NCBI GenBank assembly: GCA_011634665.1
Contig: WAEK01000004.1
Span: forward strand, 2,113,501-2,177,500
DNA length: 64,000 nucleotides
DNA from: Mortierella sp. BCC40632
Taxonomy: Eukaryota; Mortierellomycota; Mortierellomycetes; Mortierellales; Mortierellaceae
Reading direction: 5' to 3'
Positions 46,885 to 59,563 of the stretch are shown here, piece after piece. Within the stretch, counting starts at the first letter, position 1. Every line of letters begins with the position of its first letter. The translations under genes were made by a program, and so were the position numbers. The notes beneath the pieces are model-generated. The model made no database searches and was not told the DNA's origin. It worked only from the letters and a program-made list of their open reading frames with translations.

Positions 46885-49315
46885 CTACTCCTGCTTCCTA
46901 GGCGCATGCATACTCAACCATTTAGCGGCCGCCTCCATATCTGTCCGCTCGACTTCAAGAGCCTTGATACACCACTCGATCCCAAACCGTCCTTGCATGT
47001 CCTCAGCCAAGACCTCCACCAAAACATTTTTCCTCGTGGTCGACTCATCGACACAGAGCCAGAGTTTTTGTTTAATCACATCATCCCCCGTGGCTCCGAT
47101 CCTGGCCTCCTTCAAGATAATCATCATCTCCGACGCAGCCGCCGTCGCATCCAGGGGTGCCTGTGCCTGAGCACCGGCCGCGGCTCCGCTTCTAAAGGTC
47201 GCACATTTCTGATTCCGGCACCACTGGTTCCCACAACCCGTCATTAACTGGGAATGGTATTTCCTGGCCAAACGCTGAATCAGTTTCTGATGCTTTGGGT
47301 CCTCGGTCGAGATCCAAAATGGACCAAAACAAATTTGACAGAGTCCCAAGACGTTATTATTGTGTCCACCAGGTCCTGATGGGCTGTTGGATTTGATCCG
47401 CCGACAGGTTTGATTGGAGCATAAGAGAGGGGTTGGTTGAGTTTGTCGTTGATATTCGTGGTTTTGCATATGGACTTGAACCTCCTTGAGTTTTACTTTT
47501 TGGGAACAACGTTGACACTCGATTGTTCGACCACCGCAATTGGCTTCATGTGATTGTAATCCTCGAATTCGGTCGCGTGCATCTCCTGCTGGACCCCCTT
47601 GTTGGACATAGGTATGACAGAATCTACAGAGGATATATCGATCGGAACAAATAGTACGACGATGTTGTGCTAGTTCGACCAGGCTGGCAGTTTCGTAGCG
47701 TTCGCACGTACATTGATACCAGCCATGATAAATCTCCATATGCTTTTCCATTTCCGAAATGTGTCCATGCTAATGTGATATTAGAAAGGAGGGGGTGGGG
47801 GGAAGTGTTAGGGATCGTAAAAAGTCTTGTTTGTTATTGGACAAAAAGAGACTTGGGTACAAATCAACATTCTTCTCTCCAGGGATTCTTACCATGTCAC
47901 AGTGATCACAATGGAAATGGTTCCGGAGTTCTTCCCGCATCATAATCTCGCCACAGCGATCACACTTGGTATTGTTCCGCAAACAAAAGTTACTATGGAG
48001 CATCATGGTCCGTTCAGGAATCCATGCACCACAGTTGCTGCAGGGCTGATACCCAGGAGCCCCTTCATTCGGCTGTTGCTGCGGAGCAGTGGTAGAACTC
48101 GAGGTCGAATTATTGGCTAGAGATTCATTACTGTCGTGATACTGTACAAGGATGTTGAAAGCGACCTGTTGTTTCGAGTTGGAGGAGGAAGAGGAGGATC
48201 CTGAACGGCGTCCGTAGATGGCAAGGTGAAGTTGGTGGGAATCATTATCTCGATTACTGTAATCCTGATCTGAGGCCGGAATATAAATCCTACGAGGACC
48301 GAGCGACTCAAAGTTGGCCCAAACATGATCCTGGAGTGTAACTGGAGACTTGGTCGAGACCAAGACGTCTAGAGTATATTTGTCGAGTCTGCGTTAATAT
48401 CCTTTGCACTGACAGGGCAACATCAAAGCCCAAGAAAAGAAAAGAAAAGAAAAGAAAAGAAAAGAACTTACCCAAATCAGCAGGTTCCTGAACATTGACC
48501 AACACTTCGATGCCCGAGCTTCTGTTTAGGACGTCAACATGGTACCGTTGATAGGACTCGACATCGACCGAGCCTTGAGTCTCAACGCCAATCTTGAGCA
48601 TTTGATCCCGTTTCGCCCGTTCACGCTGCATTGCCTCGGAATCAAATCCTTCTAGGGGTTCAATATCGACGACCAGATCCGTGTCCGTGATACAAATGGC
48701 TTGTGCACCGCCCTCAACCGTTGGTTTGACCTGATCGATCACGAATTGATATTCCTTTCCTTGTTGATCCACTGTCAGGATCTCACCTTCGGTCAGAGTC
48801 GTATAATGGGTTCTGAGAAAGGCCTCAAACACGGCTCGGAAATCAGTAATGTCAAGATAATCGTGGGACAGTGGACGAAACTTGGAGTACGTTCCCCTGT
48901 CCAAATGTTGAAATTGAATCAACACCGAGTCCCCTTCTGAAAGCTCCAAGGATTCGAGCATAGGACGTGGAAGGTGAACGAGTCCATCTTCAGCAGAGAA
49001 TTCCTTGACACCACCATGGATTAGTCGACGGTTGGAGGGGTTCTTTAGTTGAAAGGTAAGTGGAGAGGGAAGCTGTTGATGTTTTTCAAGAGCGGCCTGA
49101 CGGGATCGGACGAGTTCTTCGTATGGGTTGGGTCCCCAACTTGCTGGGTCATAATCGAGATGGGCTTGGGGTAGAGGTGGGAGCACTGGAGGGGGTGCGT
49201 TGGCATGGGCTTGGATAATCGATTCAAGTGCTGATTGCGGAAGGATGATCCGATCGCCCTTGGAGGCAATCGACGATCCGACTGTCAATGAAGTTGACCA
49301 ACTGAATGTGGCCAT
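46885..49315 (-). CDS. UFD1-domain protein with zinc fingers, AZUL-like finger and UBA-like C-terminus
   Basis: Three exons on the minus strand: 49315-48472, 48368-47893, 47769-46885; 734 residues, phases 1 and 0. The N-terminal part holds the UFD1 fold (SPLTFQLKNPSNRRLIHGG, LPRPMLESLELSEGDSVLI, KFRPLSHDYLDI, then LRTHYTTLTEGEIL), which in Cdc48-Ufd1-Npl4 binds ubiquitin. Residues ~388-500 hold repeated Cys/His pairs of TRAF-type fingers (PCSNCGAWIPERTMMLHSNF, CDRCGEIM, CDHCDMHGHI). Residues ~601-635 (RLARKYHSQLMTGCGNQWC, then RNQKC) match the AZUL finger of UBE3A ([21 protein letters not shown]). The C-terminus (~703-731, FGIEWCIKALEVERTDMEAA) is UBA-like. This suggests a Cdc48/proteasome-linked ubiquitin factor; fungal genomes often annotate such proteins as 'UFD1-like', distinct from the short Ufd1. 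Intron 1 contains an AAAAG repeat. Confidence 0.88.
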
Positions 49316-51738
49316 TAGTCTAGCTGGCTTTATGGATTGTTGCAGGAGAAAATGGAGAAAATGAGAGATAAAGTCTAAGAAAGGGAGAGGGAGGGTCTAT
49401 AAGAAGGAGAAAGAAGGAGTGTGTGCGTAGAGGAGAAGGAGGAGGAGCTGATCAAGTGCCAATTCGTTGATTGGCAATCCAATGGATGCTCATCGATGGA
49501 TGTCGAGTCCCGGACTTACGCAAGTGAGAGCACGTCACCTGATCTAACCCCTTTCCTCTTTTTGACAGCGGCAGTTTGGGCGCAGCAGGAGAGTCCTGCT
49601 TTGATTCTCGTTGCATGGTCTCCTTCATATCCTTGACAGCACTGTCAAGCAATGGTAAGAGTTCTCTGCAGCTGGGTTGGAGAGAGAAAATCTGGGTCTC
49701 TCTGTTCCTCGGAAACCAGAGCTAGATGAAGGCAGAGTGGAGTGACTACACAGAGACTTGAAAGAAATGTCAAAGATATAGGAATGGCTCTTTAGTATAT
49801 CATGCCGGAATCTAGATCACTCATTATCTACCTCGACGATGTTTAGTAAAGCTTGATATTTCATTTCCAAAGTTTTTGGTAGGCTGTAAGCTTAGTTCGC
49901 AAGTACTGAGTGCCAATGGCTGCCCACATGCCCATGTAGAACTGATGACCTATCCTTCAGATGCAACGCGTCTCGCCTAAGGAAAGATAGCCTAGAGAGA
50001 AATCTAGAATATCAACAAGATAGGAATAAGAAACAAATACAATGAAAGAGCTACAGGGCATCGGACAGCTTCTATCAAAACAGTTCTGGCTGTAGGAAAC
50101 TAGCTCAGAGTGTTAATCACGCTAGAGAGCTTTTTGTCTATCACTAAACGCGTAAAGAGCCAATGGGCTCGAAGTTCTTTTTTCTTTTTTCTTTTTCTTT
50201 TTTCTTTTTTCTTTTTCCCTTTTAATCTGCACATACGCCCATTGTGCCATCAACAGCCCTCGCCTCTATTATGTCTACAGCATAACGCCTTTTGCTCTCG
50301 ACCTTTGGTATTCACCTCAGCGCCTCCCCCCATCTCTATGTTCACTGCGGGAAATAGTAGCCAATCAGAACTTTCGCTGGTTCTCACCAGACCTTTGATA
50401 TTTCTCGTTTTAGTCACGAATCCTCCGCTCCATTCCCTTTGGAGTCCTTCCTCCTGTGCAGCTTTGTTTGTCTTGCACTGGCCGTTGTCCCCCCCCTTCC
50501 TCTTTCCTCAAAACAGCTGCTTCTGTTTTTAGAAGTAGGCAAAGGAGAAGGGAACAGCTCATGCACATCGAAGGACAGTACCACATTCCTCGTCGCTTTT
50601 TTGTTTACGCATTCGGCACTCGGCAGAAGAAGAAAAGAAAAGGAAAAGAAAAAGAAACGATTGGGGAGAGTACTCAGGTAGGATTCGAGAGAAGGAGCAA
50701 GCGCCAACGTGTTGCGCATTGGTGTACCTTTGGATACGACTGTTTACTGTTTGGTTGTTGTTCTGAGCTATATGGTAACGGCTAGCGGCGTTGAGGTTTC
50801 CCATGAGATGAACCTGGGAAAAAAATCAATATCTAGACAAAACAAATATTGCTATTGGTAAACGGACAAAGAGGTCCGGGTCCTTTTCCCATTCACAATG
50901 CTTTGTATCGTTGTCGTTGTCGTTGTCTTAGGCGCGCGCCGCATCCAATAGACCCAACATTTCTTGATAATGAATAGACACCTGTCTACATGGAGAGGAA
51001 TGGCTGTTCTGGAACCAGAAATACTCCGCATTCAACACCATTTTTGCCTTAAATGGTGTCAACCAAGGATGAATATGAGGATAGAGGAAAAAATACAAGA
51101 GTAACGCGCCAGGAAGCTAAGCTAGTGCACAAGAAGGTATCGGAAAATGAGAGTGGGTATCAGGCCAGCTCGAATAGCGAGACATTTGGGGGAGGGGGAG
51201 GAGAGGTAGTGACGGGAGGCGGGGAAGTGAGTGAAGGGCTCCTAGAGAGGGACATTTCCCCGGAACAGGGAGTGTGCGGCCTTCTCGACTAGTGAATTGT
51301 ACGACGCAAACAGCTGGTTGTGCTGAGATGTCGTGCACCCGACCTTGTGTACGCCTTGGAATTTCTTTCCGGAACCACAAGGAATGGTCTCATTCTCGCA
51401 TGCAATTTTCCTATCAGATTCCATCCCTCGCCCTTGCCTCTTTACACAATGGGAGACAAACAGTCTACAGACATCACTCTGACCTATGGTGTTTGTTCGA
51501 CTAGCACTCTTGAGTTCTGGAGAATTAAATTTTATTCAAACCACACTTGTGCTCATTAGGAGTCTTAAAACAGCTACGAGTGCCTTTAGCTCGACCCTTG
51601 CAGGATCTTAGTCTTGAAAACAAGAACTGTGTCTACTGATAGCCCTGTTTTCCACTCAAGTCTTTTGACTTTGTTCCGAAGCAGCTCTTCAAGCGCGCAA
51701 GAACAAGGAAGGAAGGATCGCGATAGGGCGGTTCCAGC

Positions 51739-51741
<3 letters not shown>

Positions 51742-51781
<40 letters not shown>
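51742..51781. repeat. (GA)n microsatellite
   Basis: About 20 GA units on the + strand in the gene-free stretch. Confidence 0.9.
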
Positions 51782-51785
<4 letters not shown>

Positions 51786-52387
51786 AAAAGTACGAGAAAG
51801 AGACAAAGAGACATGAAAAAGAGAAAGCTTGATCTATCTTTCCGCCCATCTGGCCATCTCGCCATTCTCATCGAACCAAAATCCCGCTAGGATGCATTTC
51901 CAATGCATTGCAGATGCCAATGAGCTTTCTGGGATAGCTTTGGCAGCACCTTTGTGAGAAACGTCGCCCTTACGGACTTTATAATTCATAGGCAGGATAT
52001 CAATCCATGGGAAGAGGTAAAGGGCCCATTGGCCCATTCGGCGTAGATTCTCGGTCCCTTCCCCCCTCCCCTCCCCTCCCCTGACTTTTCCTTTTCTCTA
52101 CCTATCTCTCATTGTTCACATTACGGACATTCATCTCTTCCACTTTTGGGAAAGTGGAGGGATGCAGGGTCATGTGTTGCTGTAGTCGCTCTTCGTGGCT
52201 CGAAGCACAGTATGCGATGCTTAAGTGCATGAGAAGCGCTTACATCGAGCACAAGCACTTGCATACTCGAATCCTCCACTCCCCTCTCGATCTTAGTTCA
52301 CTTCCTTCATTCCAAGCAGGGATGAAGTGGCGAGTGATAGCAAAGAGAGGAAACGACACTTGGCAAAAAAGAGATCAGAAACAGTCG

Positions 52388-52390
<3 letters not shown>

Positions 52391-52430
<40 letters not shown>
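52391..52430. repeat. (AG)20 microsatellite
   Basis: Forty uninterrupted bases of AG in the gene-free stretch. Confidence 0.93.
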
Positions 52431-52435
<5 letters not shown>

Positions 52436-54799
52436 GAAGCTGCAATGCAAGTCTGCGTAGGTAATACAAACTGGGTCGGAGGAGGAGGGATGGCGCCATG
52501 ATCGGGTCGTATGACTCTCCTTTCCCAAGAGGTTCGCTTTATGCACATGAGGTGGACGCTTTGCAGGTCTTCTCGGATATTGAGCCGCTCCGCCTGCTCT
52601 TTCCCCTCTCTTTTCATTTGCTCAATGACGTCTGGTGAAAAAAAAAAAGGGAAGCGAGAGCCAGAATTTGTGATGGTCTTTGTGCCAGGAGCATTTCATA
52701 GGAGGGAGTGGGAAAGTAGAAAGAGAGAAGAGGAGGGGGGGAGAGGTCTTATGTCGTGCAACGATCGAGAGTGTCCGTTCGGCCATATAGATTTGACGCA
52801 GCGATTGGCGTCGACACACACATGCCCTTGCATTCTCTTTTCACCCCGGCTCACCTGAAAGACAACACTTTTTTTTTCCCTCTTCTCTTTCCCTCTCGCC
52901 CTGGGAGAATTGCCAGGGCTCTTTGAGCCAATCGCGCTGTACTACTGACGTGCTGAAGAACAGGAATATTTCATTCGGAATAGAGAGAAAGGGAGAGAGA
53001 ATAAGGGCGAGGCAGTGGTAAGGAAAAGAGAAGACTGGGATGCGCAGCCGCAAGCAATTCTCGAATAGAGAGCAAGTCCTTTTGTTGCTTTATCGTGGTC
53101 CAGGTCGGTACTAATTATTCTTGTACCTGGGCCAAAGGCAAATTCGAACCCTGAACAGGTCTTGTTTATGATAGGGTAAGGACGAGGACCCCTCGGGCCA
53201 TGGTAATTCCTCAATGTTTGGTATAAAGTTTGGTTCGTCTCGACCCTCCCAGGTATTTGACCAGAATCTTTTCCAAGCAGACCGAGGAAGGGAAGAGAGC
53301 AAGTGGAATGTCGACGTCCAAAGGGTCCTATTCGCGCTTTTGCACCGTGTGTCGTGTGAAGACTGGTCAAATAGGGTTTGCGTTTGGTCCTCTCGCAGGG
53401 CCTACTAGTGGGAAAAAAAAGGGCTTAACCTTGTCCAAATAGGCTCACTATGCATACCTTTTGAATGGGATAGATAGGGGTGGAGGAGAATGCTCTCTTC
53501 CTTCAATCGCACCTCGCTTCTTCCCTGTCCATTCTACTCCTCTGCACGAGCACGCGCGCAATGCAGGATCCATGTATCTATTGCAGTCCCTTACATCAAG
53601 GTAGAGACTAAATCGACACCATTCCACACCCTTTCAGACAACCCCAGGCAAGCTGCTTGTGCAAAGAGCTGTATTGTGTAGGAACCCAAAAAGCACGAGA
53701 TCGAGACTATACTACCGACAAAGTACCTAAGCGACCAGGATCCAGGGTTGACGCTGGCGTGGGATTTTTTTTTTACTCATCTCATCGGCCACAGAGCAGA
53801 ACAGCTCCCTCTGTTCTGGAAAAGGACATAATGTATCCCCTTGTCCTATTTCGCATTTGCAGCTGGGCAGGAAAGACGAGGCAGTACATCCTTTTGCACC
53901 CGATTGCTTACTTACCTCTGGACCTTGCAGGGGTGTATCGAGAATCATGGTCTTCTTCCCATGAAGTTTTTTTGAGTGTGTAATAAACAATTGCTCTTCT
54001 CTCTCTTCTTTTTTTTTTTTTTTTTTTTTTTTTTTTCCCTCTTACACATAACCACTTTGTGAATAAACAAAACAAACATGCATCCCATGCAAGGGTTTCT
54101 CTACCATATTTATTTATTTAATTGGTCCTTAGACTAGATGTTGTTATTATATATATGTTCTTGTCACATCAACAATAAAGGAGAGAAGTGCGTGTGAACT
54201 GAGCTTCGAGAAGAGTGGCAAGGCAAAGAGGAAGTGAGATTCGATTTTCACCATCATCATCCCGCCCCATTTGTGTTCCTATCTGTCGCCATCAGTTATT
54301 GGCTGGATTCTGCGGCCCACTTTCTTATCGGCTCTAGCATATTCTCCTAATATCGTTTTCTCTCTTCTTTTCCCTCTCTCTCTCTCATCTCTCTTTCTGT
54401 CTCTCTCTCTCTTTTCCTCTAGTCTATGGAGCTGAATAGATCCCTCCAGATATGCGATCGATTGTCCCTCTGCTCTAATTGTCAGTTTTGGTCGAGGTGG
54501 ACATAATAAAATAGCCCACGGGGAGTTCTCAAAGGCTTACAGCTCGCTGCTCGTATCGATGGGAACATTGCTTTTTTAGGTAGGCAGAGCAATCAAAACG
54601 TAGGACGACAGGCTTGTCTGAATTTAGGCGCGTTTGAGGTGGCCAATGTACGACTTTGAAGAGAGAGAGGAGGAGGAGGACTAAAACCCATCCAAGACCT
54701 CATAGTGAACAAGTTCGTGTGAACTTTTCCTATCCCCTTATTCATCTCATTGGGTAAGTAAGAATACTGCGGCGGCAAGTACTCCACATTGATACCTTG

Positions 54800-54836
<37 letters not shown>

Positions 54837-57059
54837 GAGACGCGTGGCGAAGGGCTCTGCGCTAATGCACAACTGCCCACTTGGCCTCTTAGTAATAGAC
54901 ATCTATAGCGTGGTGAGAGAAGAAAGAGGAATGAGGAATGGCGCAGCTTTATTGCAATCACTGTCAATGGTCGAGAGAGGTGTCTGACCGCGGAGTTGCC
55001 TTTGCGAATTTCTCAGGCACGAATGCATGCAACTTCATATCGTTGCCTCTGGAATGCAGAGGACAAGAGATGAGATGTTGCTGGGAAGTAGGAAAACACG
55101 ATAGCACGCGATGACATGCAAAATGGTACTCAAGTGCAGATACTACCAGAAGGGTACCAGGTCACGACTACATACCCCCTCCGGACCTCTCCATTCTGAT
55201 GCAGAATGACCTCGCGTATCGCGACACCACTGCATACTTCAATGTCTCGCTATTCCATTTTCAGACAAGGAGCAAAGTGAGAAGGAGAGCAGGAAGAATG
55301 GGAGGGAGGGAGAGGAGAGGGAAAGAAGGACGATCGCACCCCCATTTTTATCCAACTCGGAGATATCGTAGAGTAGACCAATGTGGAAAGGAATCCATCC
55401 TGGGATCCATAGAGAGGAGCCGAGTACGTAAAAAAAAAAAAAAAAAAAAAAAAACTCTCATATGGACAACGTGTCGTTGCCTAGGCCTTTTCATTGCGCC
55501 AGGATTCCCGTACCCAATGGCTAGCTGTAAATATTACCACTGTGCACGTTGGAATCAGGAGCTTCCTCGGGTACTTTCTGTAGACAGCTTCCATTGCTTC
55601 TGGGCCGTTTTTTGATGTTTTCTGATGTTTGAGCTAACGGAATGGTTCACGCTTAGTCCTTGAAGTTACTCTTCACACACCTCACACTGTTGTTGACATG
55701 TCTAGATGGTGAGGCACACAATCTGATATTCCCGACCCTTCCAGCTCATGTAACATAAGGAAGTATATACTGTTGCTCTAAAACACTCTTTTTTTAATCC
55801 GTGGGCGAAGGATGAGGGAGAAGAGAGTGACAAAGAGTTGTTGACACTCTGTAAACAGCTTTTTTTTTTTTTTTTTTTCACACATCTAATGTATTCACGA
55901 GCTTGGACAAATTACACCTCACATCTCATCTGGCTGTTTTGTTTCTGCTATTCCCAGGAGGACAGCTGGCTCGACAAATGAATATGCATATTGGGTGCAT
56001 CTTTGTTTTTTCAACCTCTCTGACCAAAAAAAAAAATAAAAAATAAAAAATAAAAAATAAAAAAGTCGATGACCACTTTAGCTTACCCAACGGTTATTTC
56101 AACGTTGTTTTCTCACGATGTTGGGCAGAAAGAGAGGAGCAGTAGTTCAGAACCACACTTCCCATGAATTACAGGAGCATGAGCCATGTAACATCTATTC
56201 AATGTTGTGGGAACGACAACAAAACAACAACAAAACAACAAAGATGGAGAGTAAGGCGAAGGAATAAGAGGAATCCAGGCAATGGGTCTGCTCTTTTTGT
56301 TTGCGCTTTTTTTTTTTTTTTTTTGTTTTTGTTTTTTTTTTTTTTAAATATATTTACTTGGCTCCCTCAACTCTCGTAATAGCCCTGTCTCTTAACAGGC
56401 TATGGCTCCGGGGATAAACAGGAGAAGAAGGATACCTTGGCCATCCTCTCATCAAGTGGATAGAACAGAAGGAAAGGCTGGATTGCCTTTTGTCAATTGA
56501 ACACCGTTGGGTTGGGAATGCCTGGATACTTTTGGTGATGCCTGGTGAACTGTTGAGTGGTTGAGTTTCCGAGCCAGTTAACGGCCAGCTGAGCAGGCTG
56601 TTGGGTTGGCGAGGTGGAGCCGAGGAGGTTCAGTGGGTCTAGGAGAAGGGGAGCTCCTGGCCCAGGAGTGCGGTCGGATGGTTTTCAAGAAAAGAAAAAG
56701 AAAAAAAAATTGACCTATCCCAGTCCTTGGGTTGGGCAAGCAGGAGCACGCGCAGGGCGAACCTTGTGCCGGACACAGCGCCTGGCCAATAGGAAGTGAT
56801 CCTTGGTGGTCAGAGGACGTCCCCCTTGTGAATGAATCCCAACAGACTACCCAACCGTATAAGGAAGAAGGTTGGCAAATGGCGTTGCGCCCCTGTCTCC
56901 CTATTCTTCTCAGGGACAGTTCAAAAAGCCGTTGCCACAGACTCTCCTATTCAGTTTGTCTTTATTTTCTCTCGGAGGGGGGATTCAGTTGGTGCTACTG
57001 CGAACAAGAGTCATTTGTCTATCGCGCCTTGTAACGCAACCTGCTGGAAGAAAAGGAAA

Positions 57060-57065
<6 letters not shown>

Positions 57066-57102
<37 letters not shown>
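57066..57102. repeat. (GA)n microsatellite
   Basis: About 18 GA units on the + strand, roughly 680 bases upstream of the protease; orientation opposite to what is seen before other + strand genes. Confidence 0.9.
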
Positions 57103-57107
<5 letters not shown>

Positions 57108-57646
57108 AAGGGAAAAGAGCGAAATGTCTGTCCACCACCTGCTCACTGGCCACAGGGGCTCTCATCCTCCTTTCTCTCCTTTCTCTATCTATCTCTTGGC
57201 CCGACCTCGGTCCTGGTAGTCCATAGTCCACATCGACTCTGTCAGCAGCCTGCCCTGCTGAACAGATGTCGCTGTCAACACGCTTTATACACATTGTGCA
57301 CTTCAACCAGATCGGGCGTCCCTGAGTGGGCGACTGCTCAACTTCTCTAAAGTATTGTGCTCCCTTTTTTTTAAAGACTCTTATTCAGTCCAATGTCGCC
57401 ATCTTGGCCGAAAGGCCGAAATTGTCACGTCCCTGCGCACGTCTGTCAGAAAGAGGGGGGAAAGAGAGTGAGGATGAGTTGCAATGGCCCTCGGACCTGG
57501 CTCGTAGCTCAGGATCGAACAGAAGAGTGACCATACCACATGCATAGCCAAACGTTGTGTATTATCCTAGCGCCGAAAGAATACACTCCCCAGCTTCGCC
57601 TCCTGTCGGTCACTCTCTCACCTTTCCTTGCCCCCTCCAACTCGAG

Positions 57647-57654
57647 TATAAAAA
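57647..57654 (+). promoter_or_regulatory. TATA box of the protease gene
   Basis: TATAAAAA, 127 bases before the start codon and followed by a pyrimidine-rich leader with CAACAAGC and CACCAACACT blocks, as in highly expressed secreted-protein genes. Confidence 0.75.
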
Positions 57655-57780
57655 CCATCCCTGGTCCCCCACTTCAGCTTTGTTCTTCACTCCTCTCATC
57701 CTCCTCAACAAGCCAATCCTCCTCAACCGCCTCCACCCAAACCAACACTCACTCTTACTCACCAACACTTTCTCTTCACA

Positions 57781-58941
57781 ATGAAGTTCACTCTCATCCT
57801 CGCTGCTGCTCTCGCCATTGCCCAGGCTGCTCCCTTGATCAACAACGGAGGCAAGGCCATCTCTGATTCTTACATTGTCGTCCTCAAGAACGGCAACACT
57901 GCCGACTCTTTCCAGCCCAAGTTCGATGACATTGCTCGCCGCCAGAACGGTCGTGGCCGCAAGCCCACCATCGGCCGCAAGTTCAAGAACATTCCCGGTT
58001 TCGCCGCCACTGTCAACCAGGCCGCGCTCAAGGAGCTCCTTGCCTCGGATGAGGTTGAGTACATTGAACAGGATGCTGTCATCACCCTCTCTGGCTCTCA
58101 GACCTCTCCCCCCTCCTGGGGTCTTCCTCGTGTCTCTCAGCGCGACCGCGACTTGAGCAAGCCCTACCTCTATGCCGATGCTGCTGGTGAGGGTGTCACT
58201 GCCTACGTTGTTGACACTGGTGTTTATGTCGACCACAACGACTTTAACGGTCGTGCTGCCTGGGGTGCCAACTTTATCACTGGATCCGTCGATGACGATG
58301 AGAACGGCCACGGTACTCACGTTGCTGGTACCATTGGTGGTGACAACTACGGTGTTGCCAAGAAGGTCAGCATTGTTGGTGTCAAGGTTTTGGATGCTGG
58401 CGGATCTGGTTCGACCTCGGGTGTCGTTGCTGGTATGGACTGGGTTGCCCAGAACGCCACTCCCGGCAAGTCCGTTGTCAACATGTCGCTCGGTGGTGGC
58501 AAGTCCCGCGCCATTGACGATGCTGCTCAGCGCCTCTTCAACGCCAACATTCCCTTGATTGTCGCTGCTGGTAACTCTGCCACCACCAACGCCTGCAACG
58601 GTTCGCCCTCCGGTGCCGCCAACACCTTCACTGTCGCCGCCTCAGACAGCAGCGATCGCCCAGCCTCGTTCACCTCTTGGGGCTCTTGTGTTGAGATCTT
58701 TGGACCCGGTGTCGGTATCACCTCGGCCTGGATTGGCAGCCCCGACAACACCAACACCATCTCGGGTACCTCGATGGCCACTCCCCACGTTGTTGGTGTT
58801 GCTGCTCTCTACCTCTCGACTGGTTCTTACCCCACTGCCCAGTCTGTCTTTGACAAGCTCGTCTCGTCCTCCACCCCCAACAAGATCACTGGCAACCTCA
58901 AGGGCTCTCCCAACCGCCTTGTCTTCAACGGCGCCGTCTAA
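57781..58941 (+). CDS. secreted subtilisin-like serine protease (proteinase K family, S8A)
   Basis: Intronless, 386 residues. Signal peptide ~1-16 (MKFTLILAAALAIAQA), an inhibitor I9 propeptide (~29-98, SYIVVLKNG to YIEQDAV), then the peptidase S8 domain. The catalytic triad is D145 (AYVVDTGV), H177 (ENGHGTHVAGT) and S331 (ISGTSMATPHVVG); the oxyanion Asn is N265 (AAGNSA). Length and layout are those of fungal secreted proteinase K-like enzymes that degrade extracellular protein; maturation would remove the propeptide near residues 100-110. Strong codon bias toward C-ending codons (AAG, GCC, CTC, GTC) and the TATA box point to high expression. No GPI or TM segment is seen at the C-terminus. 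Confidence 0.96.
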   Translation: MKFTLILAAALAIAQAAPLINNGGKAISDSYIVVLKNGNTADSFQPKFDDIARRQNGRGRKPTIGRKFKNIPGFAATVNQAALKELLASDEVEYIEQDAVITLSGSQTSPPSWGLPRVSQRDRDLSKPYLYADAAGEGVTAYVVDTGVYVDHNDFNGRAAWGANFITGSVDDDENGHGTHVAGTIGGDNYGVAKKVSIVGVKVLDAGGSGSTSGVVAGMDWVAQNATPGKSVVNMSLGGGKSRAIDDAAQRLFNANIPLIVAAGNSATTNACNGSPSGAANTFTVAASDSSDRPASFTSWGSCVEIFGPGVGITSAWIGSPDNTNTISGTSMATPHVVGVAALYLSTGSYPTAQSVFDKLVSSSTPNKITGNLKGSPNRLVFNGAV

Positions 58942-59563
58942 ATGACACGATGATAGTCACGGCTCGGTCATCCTCAACACCCTCTTTTCCTATTTTCTTT
59001 ATCTTTTTCTCTCTCTCTGCATCTGGAAGTCTTTTTCGACTATTTCAGATAGCTTCAAAAGTCCTAGGCGATTGAATCGTAGGATCTGAACAGACCCCCA
59101 TTGAATGGGAGGCAATTAACAATAAAAATCCAACCGTGATTTGTGGGCGTTGATCGCTCCACCCCTAACAAACCTCTGTCCCTCACGTGCCACGGTTGTC
59201 TAAAAATATACTACCAACATCCAACATTACATTGAGATATTAACCATGGCTTTCATTGTCTTTAATGTCTACCTTGCCTTAATACGATCCCCCCCCCCTT
59301 TGCTCTTTAAAAGCCGATGTTGCTTGACAGAGACCACAATCATCCATGCTACCTCTACTCTCCTTCTTCCCGAGAGGCCATCACTATTACTCTCTTGACC
59401 GGGCAGCCAATCTTTTTTTTTTTTTTTTTTTTTTTTTTTACGTCACTGTTGATTACATAGGAACACTCTAACACTCGGGTATTCTGCTACAGCATTTGAT
59501 AGACGACTGGAAGAGAGGTTGGCGTAGGTGTTTTTTTTTTCGACTACATGGACTCATATTCTC

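Larger units (their letters stand above)
49316..57780. other. 8.5-kb stretch without a supported gene
   Basis: The longest gap in the window. The first ~150 bases are a purine-rich (CT on sense strand) promoter for the UFD1-like gene. Beyond this: TTTTTC repeats (50177-50220), (GA)n at 51742-51781, 52391-52430 and 57066-57102, T/A runs (54008-54037, 54801-54833, 55431-55453, 55861-55878) and TAAAAA repeats (56030-56060). A weak inverted similarity lies between about 53120-53165 and 53330-53405. No protein, tRNA or transposon terminal repeat is recognised; the final ~200 bases are the protease promoter. Confidence 0.5.

Noticed and set aside
48425..48467. (AAAAG)n repeat as a possible coding or regulatory element
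   Set aside because: It lies inside intron 1 of the UFD1-like gene, next to the donor, and is a simple pentanucleotide repeat.
51834..52037. Minus-strand frame of 67 residues with mixed composition
   Set aside because: No homology recognised and no splice partner; could be a chance frame.
53146..53160. GGGTTCGAAT on the minus strand, like a tRNA B box
   Set aside because: No A box, acceptor stem or anticodon arm fits around it.
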